The notes under the pieces were generated by a model, which saw only the letters and a list, made by a program, of their open reading frames with translations, was not told the origin of the DNA and did no database searches. 64,000 bases of DNA from Nissolia schottii (lineage: Eukaryota > Streptophyta > Magnoliopsida > Fabales > Fabaceae). The DNA lies in the NCBI GenBank assembly GCA_003254905.1, contig QANU01074319.1:22382-86381 (forward strand), read 5' to 3'. Shown here piece by piece: positions 23,701 to 36,700 of the stretch; position 1 is the stretch's first letter; each line of letters starts with the position of its first letter. The translations under genes were made by a program, and so were the position numbers.

Positions 23701-25446
23701 AATTATTTGGTTAATTTTATTGGTTCTAAATGTATATAGACACCACCACAATGGAAGATGGGAAGCTCGAATTGGCAGAGTCTTCGGCAACAAATATCTA
23801 TATCTTGGAACTTATGGTAAATTTTAATTGACTATATGATCTAATTGCATTTTAAGGTGCATATATGGCACATGCATATGGAACAAAGTTGTTCACATTG
23901 GCATATGTTTTAAATCCTTTAAAATATTGTTATATGTACCATGATGCTGTATTTTATAGTAGGGATATAACACAGACAAAAAAAAATTACAACTTTTATA
24001 TTTCATTGATATTGAGACATGAGAATATAAAATTTTTATTTAAAAATACACATAATTAAAATTTTAAGGAACACAAATTTTTTATCTGTATCCCTTATTT
24101 TTGTCCCCTATCTTTGATACTAAATGTAACCTAAAATTTTTCATTTTTTTTTCCTATAAACATTGAATAATAAAAATTACCTAGGCTCAACAATGATCTA
24201 AAAGTATATAACCTGAGTAATTATGGGTGCATGGACGCATGCCTGAAATTTTGGAAATCCATTTGACCATTCGATCCGTATCCAAAGGGAAAGTAACCTA
24301 CTACACTTCAACATGGTCCCACTCCCACATGCCAAATCAATAGGACAATTAAACAGTTCAAAAATATGCAATCAAATCTTGTTGGTTGTGATTTAGATCA
24401 CCAAACTTCATCTGCTTAGTAGCCGCTTAATTAATATGTGATGTCATTCTCTTTTTGTTTAGCAACCTAAACCTAACCTTTTTATAGATCATATATATCC
24501 TACACTGACCTGCTACATACAAATTAATGTATTCTTTGAATTTGCTTTCGTATCAATGTTAATAATTTTATTTTATATGACAAATTTTTGGATGTTCTCG
24601 TCATTTTCTTATTTTATTTTGTTAAATGTTTCATATATTAGTATTTTGACCTACAATATTCACGAATGAGACATTCAATGAAAAAAAAAAAGGCAAGAAA
24701 AACATGTAAAATCTCTCATGTTCATATATAAGATTTAATTTTAATAAAATTTTTAGCATGGAAGAATTTTACGTAGTGCAAATCATGTATATGTGACATC
24801 ATTAAAAACATTCGATTTATATAATAGTTATTTGAAAAATAACATATATAATGATATTTGATTAATTGACCGTGTCCAATATTTTACATTTATGATATAT
24901 CAAAATTAATTCCATGTTTACGTATTGTGATGTGTAATAGCTACACAAGAAGAAGCAGCTACTGCATATGACATGGCAGCCTTAGAGTACCGTGGACTTA
25001 ACGCCGTTACAAATTTTGACCTCAGTCATTATATCAATTGGCTACGTCCTAAACTACAAGAAAATCAAGAAAACCCTAACAATCAAGACCTAAACCCTAA
25101 TCCTAAACTTGAACTAGGGTTTGATTCCCATCAACTCGGCTCTACCATTGATGGGGTTGCGCCAGATCTTTCTTTGCGACCTGGTGGTGGAACCTCGAAA
25201 TCTTCCGCACTCAAACTTCTCTTACAATCATCCAAATTCAAGGAAATACTAGAGAAGACTTCAACCGAAGAAGATTGCCCTCCGGCACCGTCAGAGTCAA
25301 ATCCTCCTCGACGCACATTCCCAGAAGATATTCAAACATTCTTTGAAAGCCAAGATTCAGGTATCTACAATGAAAGTGATGACATTATATTTGGTGACTT
25401 GACCTCATTTGTGGCACCAATTTTTCATTATGAGCTTGACGCTTGA
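20798..25446 (+). CDS. WRI4-like: WRI3/WRI4-type double-AP2 transcription factor
   Basis: Eight exons: 20798-20955, 21539-21621, 21760-21768, 22036-22124, 22251-22324, 22484-22534, 23740-23816 and 24941-25446, with phases that join to 348 residues. A basic N-terminus ([14 protein letters not shown], a likely nuclear signal) is followed by AP2 repeat 1 ([24 protein letters not shown]...[25 protein letters not shown]), a conserved linker and AP2 repeat 2 ([22 protein letters not shown]...[26 protein letters not shown]). Exon 3 is the 9-nt micro-exon coding VYL, a hallmark of WRINKLED1-type genes. The C-terminal [19 protein letters not shown] resembles the end of Arabidopsis WRI4. In Arabidopsis WRI1/3/4 activate late glycolysis and fatty acid synthesis genes through AW boxes, and WRI4 serves stem cuticular wax. 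Which orthologue this is needs a tree. The start ATG opens the conserved MAK sequence. Confidence 0.93.
21760..21768 (+). other. 9-nt micro-exon (VYL) of the WRI-like gene
   Basis: TATATCTAG between a GCAG acceptor and a GTATGA donor. Together with the last G of exon 2 and first bases of exon 4 it codes V-Y-L-G. Skipping it would keep the frame but delete VYL from AP2 repeat 1. Confidence 0.9.
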
Positions 25447-26171
25447 AGAAGGAAAATGTTTATCATCAATCATGTTATTTTTCTAAGGGTAAAAGGGAGT
25501 GACAGCAACAATTTAGAATGTGACGGATTCTTTAAATTGTTTACACTTTTTTACTTTCACTCTTTTTTCCTTTTCTTTTCTCTTTTGTGTACAAACATAT
25601 GAGAAAAAGAGAATTTGCTAATTTTTGTTGGTTTGTTATCGTAATAATTTCTTACAATTGTAATAGAACAAGAGGTTCGTAAGTGCCCTGATTTCAACAA
25701 CTTAGTTCTATTTATCTGCCTCCTTCCTCCATTTTTAATAGATTCTAGTTCACTACTAAATTTTCATTTTCACTTTATTTTTTTGCAAATTAAAAACGTA
25801 TCCTCTAACAAACCAAATTGAGTTCAAGATTGCTAAAAAAAACAATAATGCAAAAAGAGATTTATTTTGCATTGGACTGAATCCGTTTGAGTTAAATTAA
25901 TTAAAGTCTAATTAACTATATGATATATCAACATATGTGCGAGTCTAATTAATATTGGTATGAAAGATAAAAGAAAATGAATCTAAAAGTGAGTTGATAT
26001 GGTAGTGTCTAAATAATAAGTAAAATAATTTTGCTTAACCAAAACAAAATTAACTATTTTTAATATGAGAATTGGTACGGTAACAAATATGAAAATTAGC
26101 ATTATATAACTCTGAAACATATGTCTTGACATATCCTATTATATTCAGGTTCAACAACGGTTTAACATTTT
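25447..26171. other. 3' flank of the WRI-like gene, AT-rich
   Basis: Probably includes the 3'UTR. No other feature is recognised before the gap. Confidence 0.4.
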
Positions 26172-26748
26172 NNNNNNNNNNNNNNNNNNNNNNNNNNNNN
26201 NNNNNNNNNNNNNNNNNNNNNNNNNNNNNNNNNNNNNNNNNNNNNNNNNNNNNNNNNNNNNNNNNNNNNNNNNNNNNNNNNNNNNNNNNNNNNNNNNNNN
26301 NNNNNNNNNNNNNNNNNNNNNNNNNNNNNNNNNNNNNNNNNNNNNNNNNNNNNNNNNNNNNNNNNNNNNNNNNNNNNNNNNNNNNNNNNNNNNNNNNNNN
26401 NNNNNNNNNNNNNNNNNNNNNNNNNNNNNNNNNNNNNNNNNNNNNNNNNNNNNNNNNNNNNNNNNNNNNNNNNNNNNNNNNNNNNNNNNNNNNNNNNNNN
26501 NNNNNNNNNNNNNNNNNNNNNNNNNNNNNNNNNNNNNNNNNNNNNNNNNNNNNNNNNNNNNNNNNNNNNNNNNNNNNNNNNNNNNNNNNNNNNNNNNNNN
26601 NNNNNNNNNNNNNNNNNNNNNNNNNNNNNNNNNNNNNNNNNNNNNNNNNNNNNNNNNNNNNNNNNNNNNNNNNNNNNNNNNNNNNNNNNNNNNNNNNNNN
26701 NNNNNNNNNNNNNNNNNNNNNNNNNNNNNNNNNNNNNNNNNNNNNNNN
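26172..26748. other. Assembly gap (577 N)
   Basis: Run of N. Open frames crossing it are artefacts. Confidence 1.
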
Positions 26749-27439
26749 TAGACACACACACTTTAAGTGGTAAAAACTGATTGTGCATTGATGGTTTCCA
26801 GTTTGTCACGTGCAAATTCAATTAAATTATTTTATATGCATGATTTTAAAAGTAGTGGGTGAGAGAGGTGAGAAAAAAAAACTAAAGTATTTGAAAAGAA
26901 TAATATTTAGGAGACTTAATAAGTTAACTTACTCACCCATATAAATAACTCTTAATATTTCTAGGGACAAAATATGGAGAAAAAAAATACTAAGTGTCAT
27001 TTATAAAAATGAGTAGATTAATTCATTAAGTCTCATAAACATTTTTTGTTTGGAAAAGCTAGAGACAAAAGAATGGAAAATGAAAGAGAGAGTTGAAAAT
27101 GCATCCCAGAAGCTCAAACTCAGAAAGGGCAACAAAAAATTATTAGGGTGGGCACAGTAAAGAGATATAATATAAAATTATTAAAATTATCGTCTCTCAT
27201 CAATTTAAACTTTTGAGAGGGATGATTCTTGAGATGGTATCATATCCACTATGACAAAGAGATCAAAAGTTCAATTCTTTGTGTCCCAATTTCAAAAAAA
27301 ATGTATTTACACTGCAAGTCAAAAGAAAATGAAGAAAAAACTGAAATAACTTAACAGAAAATAAAGAAAATGAGAATGGTTAAATTATATAAATGACTTA
27401 CATCTTTATATAAGAAAATGAGTGCAGCTAACTAGTAAC
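26749..27439. other. AT-rich intergenic DNA
   Basis: Between the gap and the copia element. No gene or repeat was recognised. Confidence 0.4.
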
Positions 27440-27891
27440 TGTAAAACATATATGCAAGGGCAGATCTAAACATGTCAGTCAATTCAAATAACATATTCAG
27501 ATTAAACAGCGAAAGCTAAATAGTACAAAAGTGTACCTCCAGCCACTGCAAATAAAAAACAAAGTAGAATCCAAAATTAGCTTTGTTTTTTTAAACCCTA
27601 AACCCTAAACTCACTCAAAAATAGATGGTGTATTTTTTTGAATAGAGTAGTAGGTTTGGTGATCCAAAACTGAGAGCACCTTATCCTATTTATAGAGTCT
27701 GCCCATCATAGAGCTCAACCAATTTTGATCAGAGCGTGGGTTTGAGGATAAGAACGTGAATTGGTTATTGAACGTTGAAGAGATAAGGGTTGAACATGGA
27801 AGGAAAATGGACCAAATCCAGAAAACTAATTTCTCGAAAAAACTGCAATAGGAAAACGTAGGGAACGTGGGTCCATCCAAAAATTCCATCA
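27440..27891 (-). repeat. 3' LTR of the copia element
   Basis: TG...CA ended on the minus strand. It is about 36 bp longer than its partner, mostly because of an extra stretch near 27590-27630 that includes two and a half telomere-like CCCTAAA units. Many point differences from the 5' LTR imply an old insertion. Confidence 0.9.
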
Positions 27892-28174
27892 TTCTCCCAC
27901 TTGGTCCATTTAACTCAACATTAACTATAACAAGAAACATAATATATGAGTCATGGCGATAGGTCCTCTAATAGTGAGTAATATCTTCCATGTATTACAA
28001 TATATCAAGCCTCTCAACACTAGCTCTCAACTTAATGACTAAACCGTATATTTATTCTAGATCTAAACCAAATGATATTTCTTGAAATAAATAAATATGT
28101 GCACTAATCCATATGAGAAAACATCAAACTGAATAAGAGTTTCATTAAAAATAACATATGTTCGTACAATGAAA

Positions 28175-29209
28175 TTACATCATGGAACCAAGTCCCATTC
28201 GTATTATGTGATCCTTAAAATTCTTTGGTGGCATGCCTTTAATTAAATGATCAACAATCATCAACTCAGTGCTGACGTTTTCAATGACCACTTTCTTCTC
28301 TTTAACACGTTCTCTTATGGCTAAGTACTTGATGTCGATGTGCTTACTTCGACTTCCACTTTTGTTGTTTTTAGCCATAAACACCGCAGCAGAGTTGTCA
28401 CAGTACAACTTTAATGGCTTAGAAATAGAGTCCACAACTCTAAGGCCAGACATGAAACTCTTCAACAATACACCATGCGAGGTAGCCTCAAAATAGGAAA
28501 CGAACTCAACCTCCATAGTGGAAGTAGCAGTCAAGGTCTGTTTGACACTTCTCTAAGATACAACTCCATTAGCTAACAGAAAAATATAACCAGATGTTGA
28601 TTTTCGTGAAACAACGCAACCAACAAAGTCTGAATCAAAGTAGCCAATCACTTCTAGACAATCAATCCGTCTGTACATGAGCATGTAATCCTTTGTCCTT
28701 TGTAGATATCTCATCACTTTCTTTGCAGCTTTCCAATGGTCAACACCTGGATTACTCTAATATCTTCCCAAAACTCCAACATATGCAATATTAGGTCTGG
28801 TGCAAACCTGAGTATACATAAGGCTTCCAACAACTGAAGCATATGGAATATTCTTCATGTGTTCCGGCTTAAAATCATTTTTTGGACACTGACTCAAATC
28901 GAGTTTGTCACCCTTCACAATGTGAGCTATACTTGGTGAACAATCTTTCATGTTAAATCTCTCTAAAACTTTGTTAATATAGGTCTCTTGAGACAAATCC
29001 AAAATGCCTCGAGATCTTTCCCTATGGATCTTAATGCCAATGACATGAGATGCCTCTCCCATATCCTTCATATCAAAGTTCTTTGAGAGAAATTGTTTCA
29101 CCTCATATAGCAAACCCTTATCATTAGTTGCAAGTAAAATGTCATCCACGTATAATACAAGAAAACAAATCTTATTCCCACTGACCTTTTGGTATATACA
29201 TTGCTCCAT
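28175..29209 (-). pseudogene. copia reverse transcriptase C-part and RNase H, broken
   Basis: On the minus strand 29209-28757 carries the RT palm with the intact catalytic motif (LVLYVDDILLA) and the VVGSLMYTQVCTRPNIAYVG segment, ending at a premature stop. Then 28534-28175 carries RNase H with STMEVEFVSYFEA, YCDNSAAVFMAKN and SKHIDIKYLAIRE and the usual C-terminus MPPKNFKDHIIRMGLGSM. The stretch between them is in another frame. Enzymes of this type copy the element's RNA in cytoplasmic particles. This copy is interrupted. Confidence 0.85.
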
Positions 29210-29345
29210 GATTTTCTCTTCAAATCCAAATGAAGTAATGACATCATAAAACTTTAGCTACCATTGGCGGGAGGGTTGTTTCAAGCCATAGATGGATTTG
29301 TTAAGCTTGCAAACTAAGTGCTCACCAGCACTAGAGGAGAATCCT

Positions 29346-30497
29346 TCAGGCTGTTCCATGTAAACCTCTTCCTCTAGATGACCATTGAGGAATGTTGTTT
29401 TTCAAATCCATTTGATGCAACTCAAGGTCAAAATGAGCTACTAATGTCATAATTATTCGGAAAGAATCTTTCTTAGATACAGGAGAAAAAGTATTTGTGT
29501 AATTGATTCCTTCTCTTTGAGTGAACCCTTTGGCAACAAGTCTTTCCTTATGTCTCTCAATGTTGCGTTGTGAGTCTTTCTTCATTTTAAAACCCATCTA
29601 CACCCAATGACTTTTACACCACTAGGCAACTGTACAAGATCCCAGACTTGGTTAAATGCCATAGAATCCATCTCATATTTCATGGCACTATACCACAAAT
29701 TTGATTTTTTAGAACTCATGGCTTGTGAAAACGTTTCAGGATCATTTGTAGCTCCAATGTTGTAGTCTAATTCTTGCAGATAAACTACATAACCACTAGG
29801 GATTGTTGATCTTTTGACTCTAGTATAATGTTACCTCATTATTTTCTTGAGGAATTTGTTGCTCAATCGATTGTTCAATAGGTTGTTCAACAATATCTTA
29901 ATATTCCTCATCAATAACTTGATTTATATGGTCGTTTTCAACAATTTGTGGATCTTCAATCATTGGTTGTCTAACACCTGTTTGTACGTGAGGGGTGTGA
30001 ATGACAACCAATCTATTACTTGAGGTAGAGGGTTGAGTTTCATAGTGATCCTTTTTAGAAGTAATGTCCTGAAATTGATCATTCCCACTGATCAAGTCAT
30101 TCTCAAGAAATTTTGCGTTTCTTGATTCCACAATCCTAGTGTTATGTGATGGACAATAGAATATGTACCCCTTGGACTTGTCAGCATATCCAATGAAATA
30201 CCCACTAATAGTCCTTGGGTCTAGTTTCTTCTCTTGTGGGTTATAAATTTTCACTTCAGATGGGCATCCCCAAATGCGTATATGCCGCAAACTTGGTTTC
30301 CAACCTTTGAATAACTCAAAACGTGTCTTTGAGGTAGCCTTGGTTAGAACTCGGTTTAATATATACACAGTCATCTTTAGTGCTTCAATCCACAAGAATT
30401 GAGGAATTTTTCTATTACTCCTCATACTTCTTACCATGTCCATTAAAGTTCGATTTCTTCTTTCTACCACACTATTCTGATCCGGAGAACCAGGCAT
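29346..30497 (-). pseudogene. copia integrase C-part and RT N-part, broken
   Basis: Minus-strand frame 30497-29898 has the integrase core end (PGSPDQNSVVERRNRTLMDM, with the catalytic E in VVERRN) and the DPRTISGYFIGYADKSKGY segment. Frame 29597-29346 has the RT start (KERLVAKGFTQREGINYTNT...FSPVSKKDSFRIIMTLVAHF) and then shifts frame where family members continue into the conserved LNGDLEEEVYM region. Intervening stops separate the two. Confidence 0.85.
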
Positions 30498-30629
30498 AGT
30501 GTACTAGGCAACAATCCCATGTTCCTAAAGAAACTTTGCAAACAGACCAGGTGCTTGTCCATTATCTATGTATTTACCATAGTACTCTCCACCTCGATCA
30601 AATCTCATGATCTTAATTTGCTTTCCACA

Positions 30630-30989
30630 TTATTTCTCGACTTCAACCTTAAAAACTTTAAAGGCATCCAAAGCTTCATCCTTAGAACAAAGTAAGTAGA
30701 GATACATATATTGTGAATAGTCGTCTATAAAGGTGATAAAGAATTTTGGACTACTTGCATCCATATCTGGACAACAAATATCCATATGTATGATTTTTAA
30801 CAGGTTTGAGCTCCTCTTTACATCCTTTTTAGGCTTGTTAGTTTGCTTACCCTTAATGCAATACACACAAGTCTCGAAATTAGCAAAATCTAAAGTAATA
30901 AGTACTCCTTCATTTACTAATCTCTTAATTTTCTCGATAGAGATATGTCCTAATCTATGGTGCCACAGCATAGAGGATTCCTCATTCAC
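30630..30989 (-). pseudogene. copia GAG-pre-integrase and integrase N-part
   Basis: Contains MLWHHRLGHIS and CVYCIKGKQTNKP, the HHCC zinc-binding pattern that precedes integrase, then IHMDICCPDM and FITFIDDYSQYMYLY with the first catalytic aspartates. At least two in-frame stops occur just downstream (about 30490-30530), before the third catalytic residue. Confidence 0.85.
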
Positions 30990-31304
30990 AACACATCATT
31001 TACCCCCAATAGTAACATGCAAAGAATTATAAGCAACATCATTTTGCTATTCAATATAGTAAATACCATCGAGTAATGCACTGAAACAAATAATTCCAAA
31101 TTTATTAATTAAAGTTAAACCAGAATCCAAAAAATTAAAGGAAAAACCCATTGGCTCAAGTCTCGATACAGAAAGTAAATTCTTAGAAAAACTTAGAACA
31201 TAAAATGTCTTTTCTAAATGCAAAACGAAATCGCTGCTTAAAACCAAATTGCATGTCCCAATGGACTCCATATTTGAGCTCATCTTACTTCCTAAATAGA
31301 TGTA

Positions 31305-32120
31305 CTACTCACTTCCCAATGGCCTCCTTAAGTTTTCCATACCTTGCAAGGTATTAGAAACATGGATTGTAGAACTAGAATCAATCCACCATGTGTTATG
31401 ATTAATACTAACCATATTAAATTCATAACAAACAAAAGCAAATGGAGTACCTTTCTTGTCCATCCAGCTCTTGAACTTTAAGCAGGCTTTCTTCATGTGT
31501 CATTTCTTTTTGCAAAAGAAAAACTTGGACTCTTTCTTTACGACTGGCTGAGCAGGAATCTTGCCCTTGTTTTTCCCCTTTCTTCTTTCCATGAATGGTT
31601 AAGTTCATCCTTTCTCCTTTTCCATAATTAACCTTTCTTCTTCTTGAACACACATGGTCATCAACTCATTAATTGGCCATCTATCTTTATGTGTGTTATA
31701 AGAGATTTTGAAGGGAGCATATTGCAAGGGCAGAGTACACAAAATATAGTGTACTAGGAAAGAATCAGACATGATAACCTCCAAAGCTTTCAGTTGAGCC
31801 ACTATATCCCTCATGCACATGATATGGTCATGCACACCCCTTATCCCATGGAGCCTTAAGGATGAGAACTGCATTATAAGGGTGTTGGCAAGGGCCTTAT
31901 CAGATGAAATAAACTGATCATCAATGGTCTTCAAAAGATCCTTGACCTTCTCATGTTGATCGACGGAACTATGGATACTAGTAGATATTTTGATATTTAT
32001 GAACATTACGGAGAGCCGATTAGATCTCTCCCACCTTTCATAAAGATTGACATCATTTGGAGTGCTAGTTTCAGTAATGCCTGGTGGTTCGTCTTTCCTA
32101 ATAGCATAGTCAATATCCAT
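31305..32120 (-). pseudogene. copia gag and protease, broken
   Basis: Minus-strand frame 32120-31605 is a UBN2-type gag (start MDIDYAIRKDEPPG, later LEVIMSDSFLVHYILCTLP). A frame change follows into the nucleocapsid and protease region: 31496-31305 reads KKACLKFKSWMDKKGTPFAF and then the protease site WWIDSSST, where active copia proteases have DSGS/DSGA, so the catalytic Gly is lost. Low-complexity lysine-rich sequence joins the two parts. Confidence 0.8.
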
Positions 32121-33630
32121 CCGACCTAAATGAATGAGAATTCAGTCCCTCCAAACCTTATAATTGTCTCCTTTCAATTCGGGAATATCACACTTAATAT
32201 CATAAATGTTCACAGATTGATTAACTGCAAAGTTCAAAATATATTCTCATTATTCATAATTTGACACTAAATAAATTGTTATGTTTTACCAATGTAAAAT
32301 ATGTATTAGTTTATGAACTTAGTGACATACAACTTGCCTGTGGGCTAAAGTTCTACTCAATTAGATTCATACTTATGATAAAACAATCAGATTATGTTTC
32401 TTCTCAATTCCTGTGGGGTAAATTGATAAATATAACCTTATATTTTATCCTAATTAATCATATAAACATAACAAAATTCTTGTGGGTATATTTCATTACA
32501 TTAAATACGATTAATCACAATCAATGTTTTAAATGTGATTTAAAACTTAATAATATGATTTAATCAATTAAAGATGATGTGGCTATTCTCTAATTAATTA
32601 AATCATATTAATCACCTAACGTTAATTCTTAATAAGAGCTAAATATTTGCATAATATTCTCCATAATGCAAATAAGTTGAATAATATTCAATGAAAAAAT
32701 ATTTAAGATAACTTCGCATGTACAATAATCATAAAATCATACGCACAAAATTTCAAGAAGTAAATAATATATGCATACAATTATCCAACAGTTTAAGGGA
32801 TACCATAAAAATAGAAACAAAATGGTTCACAATCTATAAACAAAAACTAACAACGTATCCCCTACGCCTCTAAGTAATCTGCATGCGAGGACTAAACAAA
32901 TCAACATAGAATTGGGATGCATTCGTTCAAAATGCATGGCGACATTAGGAAATAACCACATATTTTCACCTACATTGTCATGCAAACCAACACCATTTGG
33001 GCTCATAAAATCAACAATTTTAGTCCTAAGAGATTCACCAAAATAATGCATCCCTTAACCCGATTAATAACCATCTTTTTTAGTTCCACAACAAGCCAAT
33101 ATTTTGATAAACACATAGACTCAATCGTGCTACCAGGTTCTTCATCAACACACATTTGTTCCTTATTCTTTATACCATCTAAATGGAAATGGCTCCTCTA
33201 AAGTGTAAACTATTAATGCAAATACAATTTAGATTTCCAATGTTTTTTATGTGAGTTTGGTGAGTACATTATGATTTACACCAAGCGTGCGACATGGTGG
33301 TTGCACAAATTGCGACGTGGTGGTTAAGCAAATTGCAGAAGCAAAAACGGTTGCACAGATCGCGGAAGGGACGCCGGATGAGGCGGCACACCTCTATTCA
33401 GCCACTGTTGAAACACATCAACAACAGCAGCTCTATTCAGCCACCATAAGCCGCGCAGGTTCATACGTCGCCGCCGCCCAAGGTTCATAGCTCGATGTTC
33501 CTGGAGTCGAAACCGTCATTGCTGTTCCGCACAGCAGGACCCAACGGAACGGCGACAACTCCAAACCCATATTAAGCAGAACAATGTTTCAAACATATAG
33601 TTCAAAAATAGAAGCAAGGCAAAGATATAA
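32121..33630 (-). other. copia 5' leader region
   Basis: Non-coding region between primer-binding site and gag on the minus strand. It includes a GC-rich patch at about 33280-33560. No further ORF of the element was recognised. Confidence 0.5.
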
Positions 33631-33644
33631 CCGCTTTGATACCA
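33631..33644 (-). other. Retrotransposon primer-binding site
   Basis: Reads TGGTATCAAAGCGG on the minus strand, two bases from the 5' LTR. It is complementary to the 3' end of initiator tRNA-Met with one change from the usual TGGTATCAGAGC. Confidence 0.85.
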
Positions 33645-33646
33645 AA

Positions 33647-34062
33647 TGTAAAACATATATGCAAGGGCAGATCTAAACATGTCAGTCAATTCAAATAACA
33701 CATTCAGATCAAACAGCGGAAGCTAAACAGTAAAAAGCGTACCTTCAGCCATTGCAGATCAAACACGAAGCAACTCAAGCACAGACTCAAAATAAGCTTT
33801 TTTATTTTTCTGAATAGAGGAGTAGGCTTGGTGATCCAAAACTGAGAGCACCTCAACTTATTTATAGAGTTTGCCCATCACAGAGCTCAACCAATTTTGA
33901 TTAGAATGTGGGTTTTTGGATAAGAACGTGGGTTGGTTACTGAACGTTTGCAGAGATAAGGGTTGAACGTGGAAGGAAAATTGACCAAATCCATAAAACT
34001 AATTTACCAAAAAAACTGCAACGGAAAACATAGGGAACGTCGGTCCATAAAAAATTCCACCA
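33647..34062 (-). repeat. 5' LTR of the copia element
   Basis: Partner of 27440-27891. It shares TGTAAAACATATATGCAAGG at one end and GGGAACG-GGTCCAT-AAAAATTCCA at the other. Confidence 0.9.
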
Positions 34063-36700
34063 GTAAATACTTCCTAACCAAATATCAACAAGTCTAATTA
34101 ATTTTCAATGTCAATCATGTCTTCTAACAAGAGTTAACTATTTTTATTTATGTGTAAATATTCAATTTGATGATAATCTAAAAAAAAAATTACATTTATC
34201 AATACATAACAATTAAACTCTTCTTCTGTTAGTTAATGAATTACGCTTAACCGAATAACAAACTTGTTAGTAACTATTTTTAATACTAAAGTGTTAAGTC
34301 GCAATTTTAGAATGTTGTGTCCCGACTTTATAACTTTTATTGTTTTTGAATTGAAATTTTTAAATATTTTGGTGGATTTCTTTTACAATTAAAAGTAAAA
34401 TTCATCATTAACACAAACGACTAACGACAAGTCGTTGTATGTTGGTAAAAGAGGTGGAGGATAAAGATAGGATAGGCCTCCCAAAAAGGAGTGGCATACA
34501 TTGTTCTTGCTTGGTAGCTATATAGTGACATGTCAAGTTGTCCACTCTACCAATATTGACAAACAAAATTTACAAAAATCCCCACACTCTATTAAACCCT
34601 AGAACCCAAACTCAAACCAACACATCAAAAAGAATCATGTGCTTCTATCACATCTTCTTCTTCTTCTTTTGTTTTGTTTTTTATATTAGAGTTTACAAAA
34701 TTGACTTCTCTTACTTGGAAGCTAATTGGTTTATGTTCAGATTATGACAATAAAACTTGACAATGATTTAGACTAATTGGTTTATGTTCAGATTATGACA
34801 ATAAAACTTGACAATGATTTAGACTAACTTTATATAGTGTAATTTTACATAAAAGTTTCTAATTGATGACTATTTTTTTTTAAAAAAAAATGAATTATAA
34901 TATTTTCAATTTAAATAAATATATTTATATAAAATATCATAAGATTAGAAATGTTTACTTGTTTTAATTTAAAAAAATTGGTACGTACACTTTTTTTTGG
35001 TACATTTAATTTTATAACTTAATAGTTTATAATATATCAAACTTTTATTCATTTTTATAGTAATTTTGTGTTACTTAGGCTCTGATCGACTTCTCATTAA
35101 TTGATCAATGTTGAATCATGATTGAACATACACCATAAGAAATACAAGATCAACTTGGGTAATATGAAGTGAAGACAAAGGACTCTAAAGTAAAGGAGAA
35201 ATTCTTTTGTATTCTGTGAAGGAATTCAATTTATGTTTAATATAATGTTTATATCATTGATCATATTTCTCTTTCCATTGTTTTCTTTATTATTAAGAAT
35301 GATTAATGATATATATATTTTTTTTACGTGAAACATAAATTAATTTCTTCCATAAAGAACAAAACAATTTCTCAAAATAAAGTGAATGATATCTTTACAA
35401 AAATAGCAGTGAGCAAGAACAATAAAATGTTAATAAGTGAGATCAGATATTACCAAAAAAAAAAAATAATAAGTGAGATCAGCAGGTACGTGAAAAGCAA
35501 AAAATAAATTGTTACATGGTGAAATACATAGAAAACTTAGCAAATGAAATAATTCTATAGTTATTAGACTTTTGAGTTGTGTCAAATTTCAGAATTTAAA
35601 TTATAATCAAGATCGGTGGAAAGTAGTGGGGGTAGAAAAAGAAGTGTCATATGCTTCCAGCTGCGAATAGTGACAAATGGAGCTCTCTATTGCTCAAAAC
35701 CAAACACACACTTTACAGGTCACATAGTCGAAAGTGATATTATTTGAATATAAAAATTTAACCCTTGATATAACCTTTTTTTTCCCTCTTGAATTTGTTT
35801 CTGACCGTGAAAAATACTAATAAAATTTGGTTTTCATCCGTATAAAAACTTTTTTGTGTGGTTCAATTCAAAATTTTTAAAACGTGCATATATATTTAGT
35901 CCTTAAAATGATCATCGCCACAAAGATGAAACACACAGCTTTTTAAATTTTTGAAGCGTTGTTATGCTCTTTTGTTTAATTTTTTTTTAATTTTTATTCA
36001 CACTATTATTTAATCAAATATCTTAATATATATATCACTTTTAAAAAAGTGAAAGAACCATTTATAATAATGTAACATTATTTAATTAGTTAAGTTAACA
36101 GTGTAAACAAACTTTACATTACCAATGAATATAAATTAAACTCTTTTAAACATTTTAACATGTGGATTAAAACCAAACTAAAATTGCATAAAAGAAAAAT
36201 CAAACTAAGTTTTATGCAGACCACAGGTAAGCTTTTGTAAATTTTCTAGGTTCAAAAACATATAAACCTTTCTTCGGCTAATTCTAACATGGTCCTAGTA
36301 CCATTTTGGCCCGAGATAAAAAAATGAAAACTTAAAAAGTTAAATGACTTACTTATAAAATAAAAGAGTAACTTGCAAAAGAGAAATTAATTCATATTTT
36401 TATTTTATTAATTTTTTATTTGATACACCAATTTTACCCTTTTCACTTTCATATTTTTTCTCTTTTGCCCCCTTTAGATTCTTCTATTATCACCCCCCTG
36501 TCCCACCCTCTTCTTTTGGTGCCGGCGCCACCTCCGTTGTCGTCACCTCCCCAACCATCCCTCATCCACCCTCCTATTCTACTCTCCCGATGCCAATGCC
36601 AACACTGCCCCTACCATCTGTCACCCACTGCCAACTCTCCCCAACCATCTCACAAACCTATGTCTGCAAAATTAAAACACCCCTTTCCAAATCTCTGCAA
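34063..36700. other. AT-rich intergenic DNA with repeats
   Basis: No gene. Holds the 51-bp tandem duplication (34722-34823), two copies of the short dispersed repeat ending AATTAAACTCTT (about 34137-34215 and 36085-36140), and a C-rich patch at 36500-36660 whose open frame is proline-rich low complexity. Confidence 0.4.
34722..34823. repeat. Exact 51-bp tandem duplication
   Basis: Two identical 51-base units beginning CTAATTGGTTTATGTTCAGA abut at 34772/34773 with no differences. This means a recent duplication or an assembly artefact. Confidence 0.9.

Larger units (their letters stand above)
27440..34062 (-). mobile_element. Ty1/copia LTR retrotransposon, full-length but inactive
   Basis: Two LTRs (27440-27891 and 33647-34062) bound a 6.6-kb element read on the minus strand. 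The flanking five bases GTAAC and GTAAA are probably an aged target duplication. Next to the 5' LTR is a tRNA-Met-type primer site TGGTATCAAAGC (complement at 33633-33644), and beside the 3' LTR a polypurine tract AAGTGGGAGAA (complement at 27892-27902). Order gag, protease, integrase, reverse transcriptase, RNase H is that of copia, with sequence like TNT1-94-type polyproteins. The reading frame is broken by several stops and frameshifts, and the protease motif is altered, so it cannot be autonomous. Confidence 0.93.

Noticed and set aside
26050..26821. Long open frames across the first gap
   Set aside because: They consist of N. No sequence supports them. The same applies to 47319-48333.
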